From CAZDIO01 sp964505555 (lineage in GTDB: Bacteria; Bdellovibrionota_C; UBA2361; SZUA-149; CAZDIO01): DNA of 17,674 nt. The stretch is from NCBI GenBank assembly GCA_964505555.1, contig CAZDIO010000071.1:1-17674 (forward strand), written 5' to 3'. A program made the position numbers and the translations under genes. Positions 1 to 8,500 of this stretch are shown here, piece by piece (position 1 is the first letter of the stretch; each line of letters starts with the position of its first letter). Below the pieces are notes generated by a model, which saw only the letters and a list, made by a program, of their open reading frames with translations, had not been told where the DNA came from and searched no databases.

Positions 1-68
1 TTAATTTTCCCCTTGGGGTTCGCTGCGCCCCCCACGACAGGAAGGGGCTGTTCATTTTGTTAGAGACT

Positions 69-734
69 CTAAGACCAACCATCGTAGGCGATGAGAGATT
101 TGGTTAGTCCAAGAAACTTTTCCTCATAAATTTTAGCGCCAGGGAAATGTTCACATAATTCATTTTTGCTAAGTAATGTCACACTCTCCACCACTCTTTT
201 TGCAACCGTGCGATCGGGTATCTTCTCTGTCCAGCCAAGGGGAGCGTGTTGGAGAAGCCACACTCTCCAATCGACTGGAAGAAATTGATAGAAGGGAAAC
301 AGAAAGTGCGGTTCGAGAGGGAAGTATCGATTGGGAGTCTGAACGAAATATCTTTTCCCAACCCGAGTGATCTCTCTTGCCATACTCTCTTGCGCTTCTT
401 TGTCTCCGACATGCTCGATAACCGAGTTAGAAAAAACAATATCAAACTCTCCGTTTTTAAACTGATTCATCTTACAGCCACTGCCAAGAACAACTTGAAA
501 ATCATTTGTGCTCACTTCACCTGGGGTAAGATTAAGAAGAGTGATCTCGACTTGAGGATCTTTAACAAAGTTCATTTGACGCCAAAAATTTACTGTTCCC
601 CCTACATCGAGGAGACGAAGAGGTTTTGGAACTTGAGAAAAGAGTGATAAGAAGAAGGAGAAGCGCTTTTTTCTTAGTTTCGTAGCAAGGGAGCTTTCAT
701 TTGTGTTGTCTGCTAACGCTTGGAGTATCTTCAT
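69..734 (-). CDS. Class I SAM-dependent methyltransferase (221 aa)
   Basis: This is a probable S-adenosylmethionine-dependent methyltransferase with an unknown acceptor. Residues 41-50 (LLDVGGTVNF) match the glycine-rich SAM-binding motif I. Residues 97-109 (FDIVFSNSVIEHV) match the motif that follows the SAM pocket in the UbiE/BioC-like superfamily. The segment around 129-147 (YFVQTPNRYFPLEPH) resembles small methyltransferases found in polysaccharide and cell-surface gene clusters. The length is usual for the group, and no membrane segment is visible. The ATG at 732-734 is preceded by a modest AAGG about six bases upstream. It is divergent from the membrane protein that follows, leaving only about 48 bases between them. 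The fold call is secure. The substrate is not readable, although the neighbouring discoidin-bearing membrane protein suggests envelope or glycan work. Confidence 0.9.
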   Translation of the reverse strand: MKILQALADNTNESSLATKLRKKRFSFFLSLFSQVPKPLRLLDVGGTVNFWRQMNFVKDPQVEITLLNLTPGEVSTNDFQVVLGSGCKMNQFKNGEFDIVFSNSVIEHVGDKEAQESMAREITRVGKRYFVQTPNRYFPLEPHFLFPFYQFLPVDWRVWLLQHAPLGWTEKIPDRTVAKRVVESVTLLSKNELCEHFPGAKIYEEKFLGLTKSLIAYDGWS

Positions 735-782
735 TATTGCCTTATGAGATATTTCATGCGAAACATCAAGTGAGTTAACACC

Positions 783-2465
783 TTGAGCTTTTTATCTATC
801 AAATATTTAAATATTCACTATCCCGACCTCCATTTTGTATCGAGAGAGAGACTCGATCCGTTGATCCTTTTTATCTTACAAGGGGCAGGATTGGAGAGCT
901 CTCAGTTTGCCTATGTCGGTCTTGAAATTCTTATTCTCTTTGTAGGCTGTGTTCTTCTCTATTCAGTTCTCTTCCAGAATAAGAGAAATGGAATATGGAT
1001 GAGTCTCTTGGTGGTTCTTGTTTTTCTCTTTGTTCTTGGTTTAGATCCTTTTTATTTAAAGTTCCATTGGTTTCCGTATCTTCTTTTGTCTTTTAAAAAA
1101 TTGAGGGAGAGCGTATCGAAGGGGAGTGTTGCCATCACTCTTCTCTTCGCTGTTCTTTTTTCAACAAGTGCAGGAACGATGGGTTTTTTTGGATCGTTGA
1201 TCGCCTGGGGAGGGAGCGCTTTTCTGGTAGGTGAAAAGAGGGAGCTCGTTGGGGGCCACGTAGTAAATGCTACCGGCTTATTTATCCTTCTCTTAAGTGT
1301 TTTTCTTGTTCCTTATTACGAAATGCCGGACTATCCAGGTGATGCGCGATTTGCCACCCCTTCACCTCTCCAATTTCTTCCTTCCCCTCTGGTTGGCCCC
1401 GCTCTTCAACCAAATCCAGTTGATTTTTCTGCTTATCTTTCATCGTGTCGGATTTTTCTCTTCCGCTATGGTTTGTTTTTTCTTTTTGCCTTTTTCTCGT
1501 TTTGTGGAAAACCACTCTTTACTAAGAAGATTTCAGGAATGATGGTAGCTGCATTTGCAGCTCTTGCCGTTCCTTTGTTCTTTTTAAGCTTTGAACTCTA
1601 CCTGTTTTCAGTGTTTCCTAATTACAGCCCCTTTCGAATGCTCCAACGGATTGTTCCCGGGGTTGGCTTGGTAGAGATTCCTTGGCTGTTTATTCCCGTA
1701 TTTGTTATTTTTGGACTTTCGCTGACCACTCAGTTCTTCTCGTTTCGTTCACTCATGGCTGTATTTGTTTTGTATGGATCGCTTGGTTTTTGTTTTGCTT
1801 TTTTGGGGAGAGATTTTAATGCGCTGTGGGGAGAAAGCCCTGATCATTTTCGGTCAAAAGAAGCTTCAAAACGTGAAGTGATAATGAACTCACCATCACG
1901 GCTTGTCATTGAAACCTATGGGGAATGGATTCTGGAAGATGGAATCTCTTCTCGCCGAGATCGGGCGCATGTAAAGAAATTAGACTTACATGCTGATTTT
2001 GAAGTTACCATCACAGCATCTCCACCAGAGAATGCTGAGCTGGCACTGGATGAAAGGTCTTCTTCTCGATGGCACACGAGACGACCGCAACAACCAGGAG
2101 ACTATCTTGATTTGGAGTTTGATCGTCCGCTGACAGTAGTTCAGGTTGAACTTCTTGTTAAAAATTTAAAGCATGACTTTCCTCGCGGTATTAAGGTAAG
2201 TGCTTCTCATGATTTAAAAACTTATTTTGATCTCGTCTCTCAACCCATCTGGTATGGCCCTGTTCAGTGGACACCCACAGGGTTTCCCTATTTTGGAAAA
2301 CTGTCTCGAGTGGTGATTGATTTTCCAAAAGCAGAAACGGTAAGAAGACTCCGCTTTACGCAGATGCTTAAAGAGGAGCATTTTGAATGGTCGATCTATG
2401 AAGTAGAACTATTTACAGAACGAGCTGCTACTTCTGTTACTACTTTGGGAAGTTTGGGCAACTGA
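783..2465 (+). CDS. Polytopic membrane protein with C-terminal discoidin-like domain (560 aa)
   Basis: The function is unknown. Residues 1-345 are strongly hydrophobic, with about seven to nine probable membrane segments (roughly 26-33, 44-64, 72-90, 117-150, 164-178, 223-242, 252-275, 298-315 and 322-342). A soluble tail follows. Residues about 405-546 resemble a discoidin (F5/8 type C) beta-sandwich: LDERSSSRWHTRR, then GDYLDLEFDRPLTVVQVEL, then the late RRLRFTQ strand. Such domains often bind carbohydrate on the outer face of the membrane. The architecture recalls membrane glycosyltransferases with an appended discoidin module, but I see no diagnostic catalytic motif. The start is weak: an in-frame stop lies at 771-773, the first usable codon is TTG at 783 with no clear Shine-Dalgarno, and no in-frame ATG occurs until about residue 73. 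The gene may be 5'-truncated, or it may begin at another TTG near residue 27. Confidence 0.8.
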   Translation: MSFLSIKYLNIHYPDLHFVSRERLDPLILFILQGAGLESSQFAYVGLEILILFVGCVLLYSVLFQNKRNGIWMSLLVVLVFLFVLGLDPFYLKFHWFPYLLLSFKKLRESVSKGSVAITLLFAVLFSTSAGTMGFFGSLIAWGGSAFLVGEKRELVGGHVVNATGLFILLLSVFLVPYYEMPDYPGDARFATPSPLQFLPSPLVGPALQPNPVDFSAYLSSCRIFLFRYGLFFLFAFFSFCGKPLFTKKISGMMVAAFAALAVPLFFLSFELYLFSVFPNYSPFRMLQRIVPGVGLVEIPWLFIPVFVIFGLSLTTQFFSFRSLMAVFVLYGSLGFCFAFLGRDFNALWGESPDHFRSKEASKREVIMNSPSRLVIETYGEWILEDGISSRRDRAHVKKLDLHADFEVTITASPPENAELALDERSSSRWHTRRPQQPGDYLDLEFDRPLTVVQVELLVKNLKHDFPRGIKVSASHDLKTYFDLVSQPIWYGPVQWTPTGFPYFGKLSRVVIDFPKAETVRRLRFTQMLKEEHFEWSIYEVELFTERAATSVTTLGSLGN

Positions 2466-2950
2466 CAGAGGCTGTCAACGACCTTATCCCGACGTGCTTG
2501 TTGGTGTGCTCTCCAGAGGAGTTGTTCATTAACCTCTCCACAACAACCCTGACAACTAAAGGAATCCCAATTTAAGGCCGCAGCGATACTTAAGCAACAA
2601 TCATAGTGAGAACAGAAGAATTCACGATGCAAAATAATTGGGGAGGTGTTCTCTGGGGATTCTTCGTTCTCTCCAGTTTCCTGTAGAAGAAGTGGAGCTC
2701 GGTCTCTTGGAAATGCACGCATTCTCGAAGCAGAGTTTGCTCTTTCATTTGCTGGAACCGGTTCTCTCTCCGATTTTGAGTTTCCCTGGTGAAGTTTTAG
2801 TAGAGAAATAGAGCGAGAGGTAATTTCAATCGGACCTTGTAGATGGGAGGCGTTGGGCACAGAAGTAAATGGGGGCGCACTACGGAGCGATCCGGAGGAA
2901 GCTTGATTTTGGTCAAGTGGCTCATCTTTAATTTCGTTTTGATACCACAC
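2396..2950 (-). CDS. Protein with CxHYxxxCL...W..FxCxxC cysteine motif (184 aa)
   Basis: This is an uncharacterised soluble protein. Residues 1-105 are low in complexity, rich in S, P, E, N and R, and probably disordered. Residues 113-137 carry the ordered part: C113-S-H-Y-D-C-C119-L, then W128 and C133-Q-G-C136. This layout recurs in many short delta-proteobacterial proteins and looks like a small metal-binding (zinc-ribbon-like) module. A basic helix follows (about 142-156). The GTG start at 2948-2950 has an AGGTGGG a few bases upstream. The last 70 bases lie antisense within the 3' end of the discoidin membrane-protein gene, so residues after about 161 may be poorly constrained. I consider the gene real because of the Cys motif and the start signal. 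Its role, perhaps nucleic-acid or protein binding, is only inferred. Confidence 0.68.
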   Translation of the reverse strand: MWYQNEIKDEPLDQNQASSGSLRSAPPFTSVPNASHLQGPIEITSRSISLLKLHQGNSKSEREPVPANERANSASRMRAFPRDRAPLLLQETGENEESPENTSPIILHREFFCSHYDCCLSIAAALNWDSFSCQGCCGEVNEQLLWRAHQQARRDKVVDSLCQLPKLPKVVTEVAARSVNSSTS

Positions 2951-3126
2951 GTTCCCACCTACTTCTTAGAGATCACAATAAATGAACAGAGGTAGTATAG
3001 CTACGGGGAGAGGATTAAGGCAAATGTATACAAAGGAGATGATTGCTAGTGAATAGGAGAAGTGGGCATGATCAAAATCACTTGATATATACAGTGCACC
3101 CTTATGGTTAAGAAGGATCAACTGAG

Positions 3127-4230
3127 ATGGTGGCTGGGTTTATGGAGCGAGGGATTTCAAAACTGAAAAAACGCCGTATTTTACATCTTATTATCTCACT
3201 TCTCTTAACAATCATACTTGTTGTTTCGGTATTTCGTGAAGAGGGATCCTCTCGCTTTTTTGAGATGGTGAAAGGAGTGATGCTCTCATTTCTTCTTGTC
3301 TATGTCGGGTTAAGTATTCTGGGTGTGTTATTAAGAGCGTATCGCTATGGATTAGTTATTCAAAGTGTTCTTCCACAATCGGAGGTTCCTAATTTTGGAA
3401 AACTCCTGGTTGTAACGATAATCCGAAACGCCTTTGTTGACATTCTTCCTGCAAGACTTGGAGAAGCAACCTATTTTTATTTTCTAAATCGTTATGGGGT
3501 TCCCATTCTTGCGGGTCTCTCAACATTTGGAATCTGTCTAGTTTTTGATATCGTCATTCTCTTTGTGCTTGTTAGTTTTCTGGCGATGATTTTTTCCCTC
3601 TCTGGTGGAGCAGCGATCTCGCCATTTCACTTCGAACCCTTCACGATTTCTCTGGTCGTATTCTGTCTTCTCGTCTTTTGTTACGCTATATTTTCAAATC
3701 TGGAAGCTATTCTTACTTTCGTTGAAAATCTGATAGAGCGAATTCTCCTTCAAAAGGAAGGGCAATCTCTCTCTTCGGCGAGGCGCTCTTTTCTTCGGGG
3801 AGTACGAGAGGTTGGGGGGCATCTTCGGGCGTTTTTACGGGCGGGGAATCTTTTGAAGTTGGTAATTGTGACAGCACTTCTTCGAATCTTTAAGTACTCC
3901 TCTCTTTACTTCTTGTTACTTGCAGTAGTGTTTCAATATAACGTTACATTTTTGCAGCTTAATCCTCTTCGTGTCCTTCTTTCGTTTCTTTTTGCTGAAG
4001 GGGCAGCGAGCCTTCCCTTTAGTGGTATTATGGGATTTGGTGCATATGAAGGAGTGTGGTCGATGATCTTTGCAATTTCATGTGAAAGTTGTGAGGTTCT
4101 GCCACCCCTTGCACAGGTTGCATTTCTTATTCACTTAATTACTCAGATCAAGGGGTATTTTCTTGGATTAGTTGGACTTTTTATCGCTTTCGTATCATCT
4201 AAACCGAGGAGTGCCCGAGTAGTTCTGTAA
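3127..4230 (+). CDS. UPF0104 / lysylphosphatidylglycerol-synthase-TM-type membrane protein (367 aa)
   Basis: This is a polytopic inner-membrane protein of the family that shares the flippase-like membrane half of MprF. Two family signatures are visible: the segment at 101-122 (N-x-F-x-D-I-L-P-A-R-L-G-E-A) and the late one at 295-311 (SLPFSGIMGFGAYEGVW). Membrane helices lie at roughly 20-36, 50-70, 92-108, 128-155, 172-190, 244-270, 280-300, 306-320 and 328-357. No C-terminal aminoacyl-transferase domain is present, so this is the stand-alone form, whose members are thought to move lipid-linked or glycolipid substrates; that role is an inference here. The ATG at 3127 follows AAGGA at 3113-3117. 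It heads a tight run: the next gene starts four bases after its stop, so cotranscription with the ATPase pair is likely. That pairing is unusual. Confidence 0.88.
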   Translation: MVAGFMERGISKLKKRRILHLIISLLLTIILVVSVFREEGSSRFFEMVKGVMLSFLLVYVGLSILGVLLRAYRYGLVIQSVLPQSEVPNFGKLLVVTIIRNAFVDILPARLGEATYFYFLNRYGVPILAGLSTFGICLVFDIVILFVLVSFLAMIFSLSGGAAISPFHFEPFTISLVVFCLLVFCYAIFSNLEAILTFVENLIERILLQKEGQSLSSARRSFLRGVREVGGHLRAFLRAGNLLKLVIVTALLRIFKYSSLYFLLLAVVFQYNVTFLQLNPLRVLLSFLFAEGAASLPFSGIMGFGAYEGVWSMIFAISCESCEVLPPLAQVAFLIHLITQIKGYFLGLVGLFIAFVSSKPRSARVVL

Positions 4231-4233
4231 ACA

Positions 4234-4815
4234 ATGATTGATGGACGAATGTCAGAGAATAACTCGCCAAAACTTGGAGCGATCCTCAATGAGGCTCAAG
4301 CAATAATCGCCTCTGCAGAGACACGCGCTCGAGAGATCTTACAAAAAGCAGAAAAAGCATACCAAGAAGCAAAAGAAGCTGGGTATCAGGATGGTTTTCA
4401 ATCGGGAAAGCAGGAGGCTGTGACAAGCGCTGTGCGCTTGCTCGAAGAGAGCCCGATGATATCTGAGCAACTCGCTAGTGAAGCTGCGAAACTTGCAGTG
4501 GCGATCTCTTCGTTTGTTGTTGGAAGGCATGTCGCCGTTGCTCCTGAGGCGGTCAAGGAGATAGCGCTTCGTGCGTTGCAAGAATCTGTCATTGGAGAGA
4601 GTGCACGAATTACTGTTCATCCAGAAGATCGTGAAGTCATAGATGATTCGTTAGAAGAGCTCCGGAGAGCGGCTGGGGGATCTTCAATTATCATCGAGAC
4701 AGACCCGACAATGACCCGTGGAGGATGCACGGTGAGAACTGATTTTGGAGAGGTAGACTCTTCAATTGAAGCACTCATTGATGCTATCGCTCTACGCTTA
4801 GGGGTTCGCATTTAG
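4234..4815 (+). CDS. FliH/SctL-family stator of a type III-type ATPase (193 aa)
   Basis: This is the cytoplasmic stator (negative regulator) that binds a FliI/SctN ATPase in flagellar and type III secretion systems. Residues 15-60 form an Ala/Glu-rich helix of the kind expected for the dimeric stalk, ending in GYQDGFQSGKQ (50-60), a typical FliH/SctL segment. The C-terminal hallmark is clear: DPTMTRGGCTVRTDFGEVDSS at 157-177, matching the family's DPxLxxGGCxVxTxxGxVDA signature. The length is close to SctL/YscL. The gene lies 3 bases after the membrane-protein gene and 16 bases before the ATPase gene, so it is almost certainly cotranscribed with its partner. The start could be ATG 4234 or ATG 4249; neither has a strong Shine-Dalgarno. 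Flagellar or non-flagellar origin cannot be decided by reading. Confidence 0.92.
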   Translation: MIDGRMSENNSPKLGAILNEAQAIIASAETRAREILQKAEKAYQEAKEAGYQDGFQSGKQEAVTSAVRLLEESPMISEQLASEAAKLAVAISSFVVGRHVAVAPEAVKEIALRALQESVIGESARITVHPEDREVIDDSLEELRRAAGGSSIIIETDPTMTRGGCTVRTDFGEVDSSIEALIDAIALRLGVRI

Positions 4816-4831
4816 AGAGGTAACTGAACCC

Positions 4832-6193
4832 ATGGCAGAAAAAGATCGCAAGCGAAAAGAGTCTTCTGGTTCCATTGAAATCCCCTCGATCGTAATGGAT
4901 CATTACTATCAAAAACTTGGCGAGGGTAGATCTCTTGCTATTCCCCTTCGGGGACGTGTTCGACGAATTGCTGGGATGGTGATTAAGGCGAAACTTCCCA
5001 ACGCGCGAATTGGCGAGCTCTGTAGTATTGAGCCGCCGGGACGCGCTCCGGTCAAGGCGCAGGTTGTTGGGTTTGATGATGAAGAGGTGTTTCTTACCCC
5101 TCTTGATCCTCTCGACCAGATCGGTCCAAAAACCCCGGTGATCAATTATGGAGAGATTCTTCAGGTTGGTGTGGGAAAGAACCTCCTTGGTCGGGTTATT
5201 GATTCCCTTGGTGAACCGATGGATGGACTCGGAGAGATTCGTTGTGCAACAAGTTATCCAGTACGTACTGCGGCACCTGATCCGATGAAGCGGCGGCGGA
5301 TTCAAACGATACTTCCTACCGGAGTGCGAGCAATCGATCTCTTGCTGACAGTTGGTGAGGGGCAACGGATGGGAGTCTTCTCTGCTGCGGGTGTTGGAAA
5401 ATCAAGTCTCTTGGGAATGATTGCGAGAAATAGCACAGCCGACGTGAATGTTGTTGCTCTTGTAGGAGAGCGTGGACGTGAAGTGCTCGACTTCTTAGAA
5501 GAAAATCTCGGAGAAGAGGGTCTTGCAAAAACCGTTGTTGTTGTTTCTACCAGTGATGAACCAGCACTTCGAAGAATTATGGCAGCCTATACGGCAACGG
5601 CAATCGCGGAGTACTTTCGCGATCAGGGAAATCGAGTAATGTTGCTGATGGATTCTGTCACCAGATTTGCCCGTGCACTTCGCGAGATTGCGCTTAGTAT
5701 CGGGGAGGCTCCAGCTCGACAGGGATATCCTCCTTCTGTTTTTGCAGCTCTTCCAGAGCTTTTGGAACGAGCGGGCAATACTGAACAGGGAAGTATCACC
5801 GGATTTTATACGATCCTCCTTTCTGGGGAGCAGATCGAAGATCCTTTAGGTGAGGAAATTCGTGCGATACTCGATGGGCATCTCTATTTGAGTTCCCGAC
5901 TTAGTCAGGTACAACACTATCCTGCGATTGACCTGTTGCAAAGTAATAGTAGACTCATGCAAAATGTTGTTTCACCAGAGCATGAGGCACTTGCGCAACA
6001 GATCCGAAAGCTTTGGACGATCTACGAAGATAACCGTGATCTTATTTCAATTGGAGCTTATAAAAAGGGAAGCGATACTGTGATTGATGAAGCGATTCAG
6101 AAAAGGGAGGCGATCGTCAAATTTCTCAAACAACCGCAAGAGGAGAGAGCTGATATTGAAGCTACCTTAGCATTTGCAAAACAGGTCATCTAG
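4832..6193 (+). CDS. FliI/SctN-family secretion ATPase (453 aa)
   Basis: This is a hexameric P-loop ATPase related to the F1 beta subunit. Known members unfold and hand over substrates at the base of flagellar or type III export machines. Walker A is at 184-191 (SAAGVGKS), with Ser where most relatives have Ala or Gly. The likely catalytic glutamate is E213, in GERGRE. Walker B is at 269-274, followed by the family signature DSVTRFARALREI. The stretch GEAPARQGYPPSVFAALPEL (291-310) is diagnostic of the FliI/SctN clade over F1, Rho and V-type proteins. A likely arginine finger is R374, in LLQSNSRLM. An N-terminal beta-barrel (about 36-90) is present, and the length is typical. The upstream stator belongs with it. 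No export-gate, ring or needle gene is visible nearby, so what the ATPase serves is open. Confidence 0.96.
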   Translation: MAEKDRKRKESSGSIEIPSIVMDHYYQKLGEGRSLAIPLRGRVRRIAGMVIKAKLPNARIGELCSIEPPGRAPVKAQVVGFDDEEVFLTPLDPLDQIGPKTPVINYGEILQVGVGKNLLGRVIDSLGEPMDGLGEIRCATSYPVRTAAPDPMKRRRIQTILPTGVRAIDLLLTVGEGQRMGVFSAAGVGKSSLLGMIARNSTADVNVVALVGERGREVLDFLEENLGEEGLAKTVVVVSTSDEPALRRIMAAYTATAIAEYFRDQGNRVMLLMDSVTRFARALREIALSIGEAPARQGYPPSVFAALPELLERAGNTEQGSITGFYTILLSGEQIEDPLGEEIRAILDGHLYLSSRLSQVQHYPAIDLLQSNSRLMQNVVSPEHEALAQQIRKLWTIYEDNRDLISIGAYKKGSDTVIDEAIQKREAIVKFLKQPQEERADIEATLAFAKQVI

Positions 6194-6213
6194 AAGGAGA
6201 AAAAGTTTAGCTA

Positions 6214-8169
6214 GTGCGACGATATCTCTTTCCCTTTCTTATTCTCTCCGTCATCGGCGGTGCCTTTCTTTTTACTTACGTCCGATTTGAACGCCAAGCT
6301 CAATTTCCCGATCTCCCACCCGGAAGTTATATTGGGGTTGCCCGTGGAATTATGTCTGATCCAAATGAGAAAACAACATTTTACATTGAACGATCGTCAG
6401 CAACAGAAAGTTTTATCGTTTCATTTTTAGAAGAGGGTTTGAAGTTAGAAAAAATAGAAGGAAAACGCCTTCTTGAGGCGACCACAAAGAGCAAAGCAGC
6501 GTCTTTTGAGCCTCTCCTTGTAACGCTTGGTGAAAAAAAGCTCTTGATGAGTGGAAAGCCCCGTGGAGGTGAGTTTGAAGGTTCATTTGAGGATGAGAAA
6601 AAGAAGGTTGGGAGTTGGAATTTGCGATTACTTCCATTGAAGGAGAGTAGTCCCCGCATAAAAGATCTTGAAAAATCAAAGCTCGATCTCATGAAATGGC
6701 TCGATCTGAAGGTGGTGTTTTTATCGCTCAAGGAGCAGTTTCGAGGAATGCGAACATCGCGCGAACAAAAAGAAGAGTATTTTGAAAAATTAAATCGCTT
6801 TATCGCTGATGAGGCACTTTTAAAAGAGCGCGCCACAGAACGTCGAGTAGAGCTTGCTGGAAAATTGCAGATAGCAAAGGAAAATCATTCCAAATCCAGC
6901 GAACAGGTAGCAGCTTTAGTCAGTGAGCTTGATCTCTTAGGTCGGATTACGAAGCACGGAAAAGCGGTATCGTTGGCGAGAAGAGTGGCCAGTCGGGAAA
7001 CGAAATGGTACCTCGCAAACTGGACTGCGGTAGAGGATCCAAGTGGTATTGAAGAATACCTTGGAGAAAGTCCAGAAATTAATATTCAGCAGCTCGATGC
7101 TTCGGTAAAGCGAGCGAGTGAGGTGCGTTCTTTAATTAATGAGCTTAATAACGAAAAACAGCGGATTGAAGAGCTAGAAGCAAAACTTGAAGAGCAGCTT
7201 CATCCCGCACCAGAAAGTCTTCCTGAAGAGGACGAACCGATCAGGAAAAGGAAAAAATCGTTCTGGAATGAGATTTTTAGCTTTCTTGTTCCCGCAGCAC
7301 GACCAGCATTTGCGGAAGAGCCCGAAAACATATCTGATTTTTCTATTGATGCTGATGTGGGAATCGTTGATCGTCTTGTTGTCTCAGAATTTATGCCAAC
7401 AAAATCAGTGGTGCTTATTGAAAGCGCTATTGGCCAAGTAATAAAGTATCCCGCACAATTTGTGGTTGATGAAACGCATACTCCTGAGGGGCTTTCGGGA
7501 GCAAAGCAATATCTTGTCGGCGCACGAATTCCGCTTGAAGTTGTTGCTGCGTTGCCTGAATATTTTCGTTTCGTATTTGTGGTTTCTAATGATGCTGATG
7601 AGTATTCCCAGAGTGTTGTCGGTGCCATAAGTAAAGAAAACCTAAAAAAAGGAAGTAAGATCGAAAAAGCATATGCGGAGATGATAGATAATCTTAAGAA
7701 CAAGATCGCTGTTCAAAAAGAAGAAATGCAAGCGTTTGAAGCAAAACTTGCACCCCTTCGTGAGAAGGCGGCGCAGGTAGCAAGGATTGACGACATTGTG
7801 GATCTAAAAATGGCACTTGCGCGGTTGCAGGGTTTTTCTGAACAAAATGAAGCGGAGACAGAACGGCTTAAGAAGCTTGTTGAGCTTGGGAAAAATGCCC
7901 CGGAGCTTCCTGATATTTATCAACGAATCCAGGATCTCTCAATAAATCTCCAAGAAACTGCACGAGTAACGGCGATGGCCGATCGGCTCTCTTCAAGTAG
8001 ACGAGAAGCTGCCATTGCCGGTCTTCAACAGAAGCTCGTCCTTGTTCGTGAAGCGAAAAATCACGATCGTGAAGCTCTTGCCAGAGAGGTTTTAACGTTA
8101 CGAAGAAAACGAAAAACCCTCGAAGCGCAACTTCATCTAGATTCTCCCGAGAGAACAAACGAATTCTGA
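6214..8169 (+). CDS. Membrane-anchored coiled-coil protein of unknown function (651 aa)
   Basis: I do not recognise this protein. Residues 4-23 are a single hydrophobic anchor after MRR. Residues about 35-140 look like a small beta-rich domain. Residues about 150-330 are charged, helical and coiled-coil-like. Residues 344-368 are odd: a basic stretch (RKRKKSF), a hydrophobic run and ARPAFAEE, which reads like a signal peptide with an Ala-x-Ala cleavage site in mid-protein. A second beta-like domain (about 375-470) precedes another long helical coiled coil (about 475-640). The GTG start is the first possible one after an in-frame TAG at 6208-6210. AAGGAG lies 14 bases upstream, a long spacing. 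It begins 20 bases after the ATPase gene, where secretion operons usually place the much shorter FliJ/SctO coiled-coil stalk. A functional link is inference. Confidence 0.82.
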   Translation: MRRYLFPFLILSVIGGAFLFTYVRFERQAQFPDLPPGSYIGVARGIMSDPNEKTTFYIERSSATESFIVSFLEEGLKLEKIEGKRLLEATTKSKAASFEPLLVTLGEKKLLMSGKPRGGEFEGSFEDEKKKVGSWNLRLLPLKESSPRIKDLEKSKLDLMKWLDLKVVFLSLKEQFRGMRTSREQKEEYFEKLNRFIADEALLKERATERRVELAGKLQIAKENHSKSSEQVAALVSELDLLGRITKHGKAVSLARRVASRETKWYLANWTAVEDPSGIEEYLGESPEINIQQLDASVKRASEVRSLINELNNEKQRIEELEAKLEEQLHPAPESLPEEDEPIRKRKKSFWNEIFSFLVPAARPAFAEEPENISDFSIDADVGIVDRLVVSEFMPTKSVVLIESAIGQVIKYPAQFVVDETHTPEGLSGAKQYLVGARIPLEVVAALPEYFRFVFVVSNDADEYSQSVVGAISKENLKKGSKIEKAYAEMIDNLKNKIAVQKEEMQAFEAKLAPLREKAAQVARIDDIVDLKMALARLQGFSEQNEAETERLKKLVELGKNAPELPDIYQRIQDLSINLQETARVTAMADRLSSSRREAAIAGLQQKLVLVREAKNHDREALAREVLTLRRKRKTLEAQLHLDSPERTNEF

Positions 8170-8233
8170 TCCACGCTCCTTAGTGATTTCTTAGCAGCCC
8201 ACACAGTGCTGGCACTAGCTAGAACGCCCCTTC

Positions 8234-8261
8234 GGAGAAATTCTGGCGTCAGAATTTCTTC
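8234..8261. terminator. Strong hairpin, possible terminator or RNA structure
   Basis: GAAATTCTG (8237-8245) and CAGAATTTC (8250-8258) are exact inverted repeats around a GCGT loop. The stem extends three more pairs on each side, one of them G-U. It lies 65 bases past the coiled-coil gene stop. No run of T follows on the plus strand, so it is not a textbook intrinsic terminator. It could instead stabilise the 3' end or belong to the leader of the small gene. Confidence 0.45.
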
Positions 8262-8500
8262 CGGTAACTAACACGTGAGCTCAAGCTCAAGACTAAATCT
8301 AAGTAGCAGACGAAGTAGAACTAGAAATTTGAGGTTCTGAAAGAAAGATTTATAGAACCACAGAAACTCAGAATAGATTCGATCTGATTCGAACAGATCG
8401 GCTCTTAAATAGTTAGATTCCCTCGCTATTTTTTTATGAAGCACATTCTTTAATTTCCTGATTAGAGAGCGGCACATAGGAACGTTATCGTTATTCTTAT

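Noticed and set aside
1..68. CCCCTT (9-14) and AAGGGG (42-47) as a terminator for the methyltransferase, or an ATG frame leaving the left edge
   Set aside because: The stem is short with a long loop and is followed by A and not T on the minus strand. The ATG at 53-55 has no ribosome site and too few codons to judge.
3049..3111. A 20-codon GTG frame after an AAAGGAG, 16 bases before the UPF0104/LPG-TM-type gene, as a leader peptide
   Set aside because: The composition is ordinary, the ribosome-site spacing is long, and there is no run of regulatory codons or paired terminator/antiterminator hairpins.
4784..5365. A 193-codon minus-strand frame opposite the stator and ATPase genes
   Set aside because: It is antisense to two well-supported conserved proteins, and its composition is that of a shadow frame.
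8268..8477. A 69-codon minus-strand frame in the gene-free stretch
   Set aside because: It has no Shine-Dalgarno and a protein-unlike mix of Leu and Arg, and it overlaps the inverted repeats; a chance frame is likelier.
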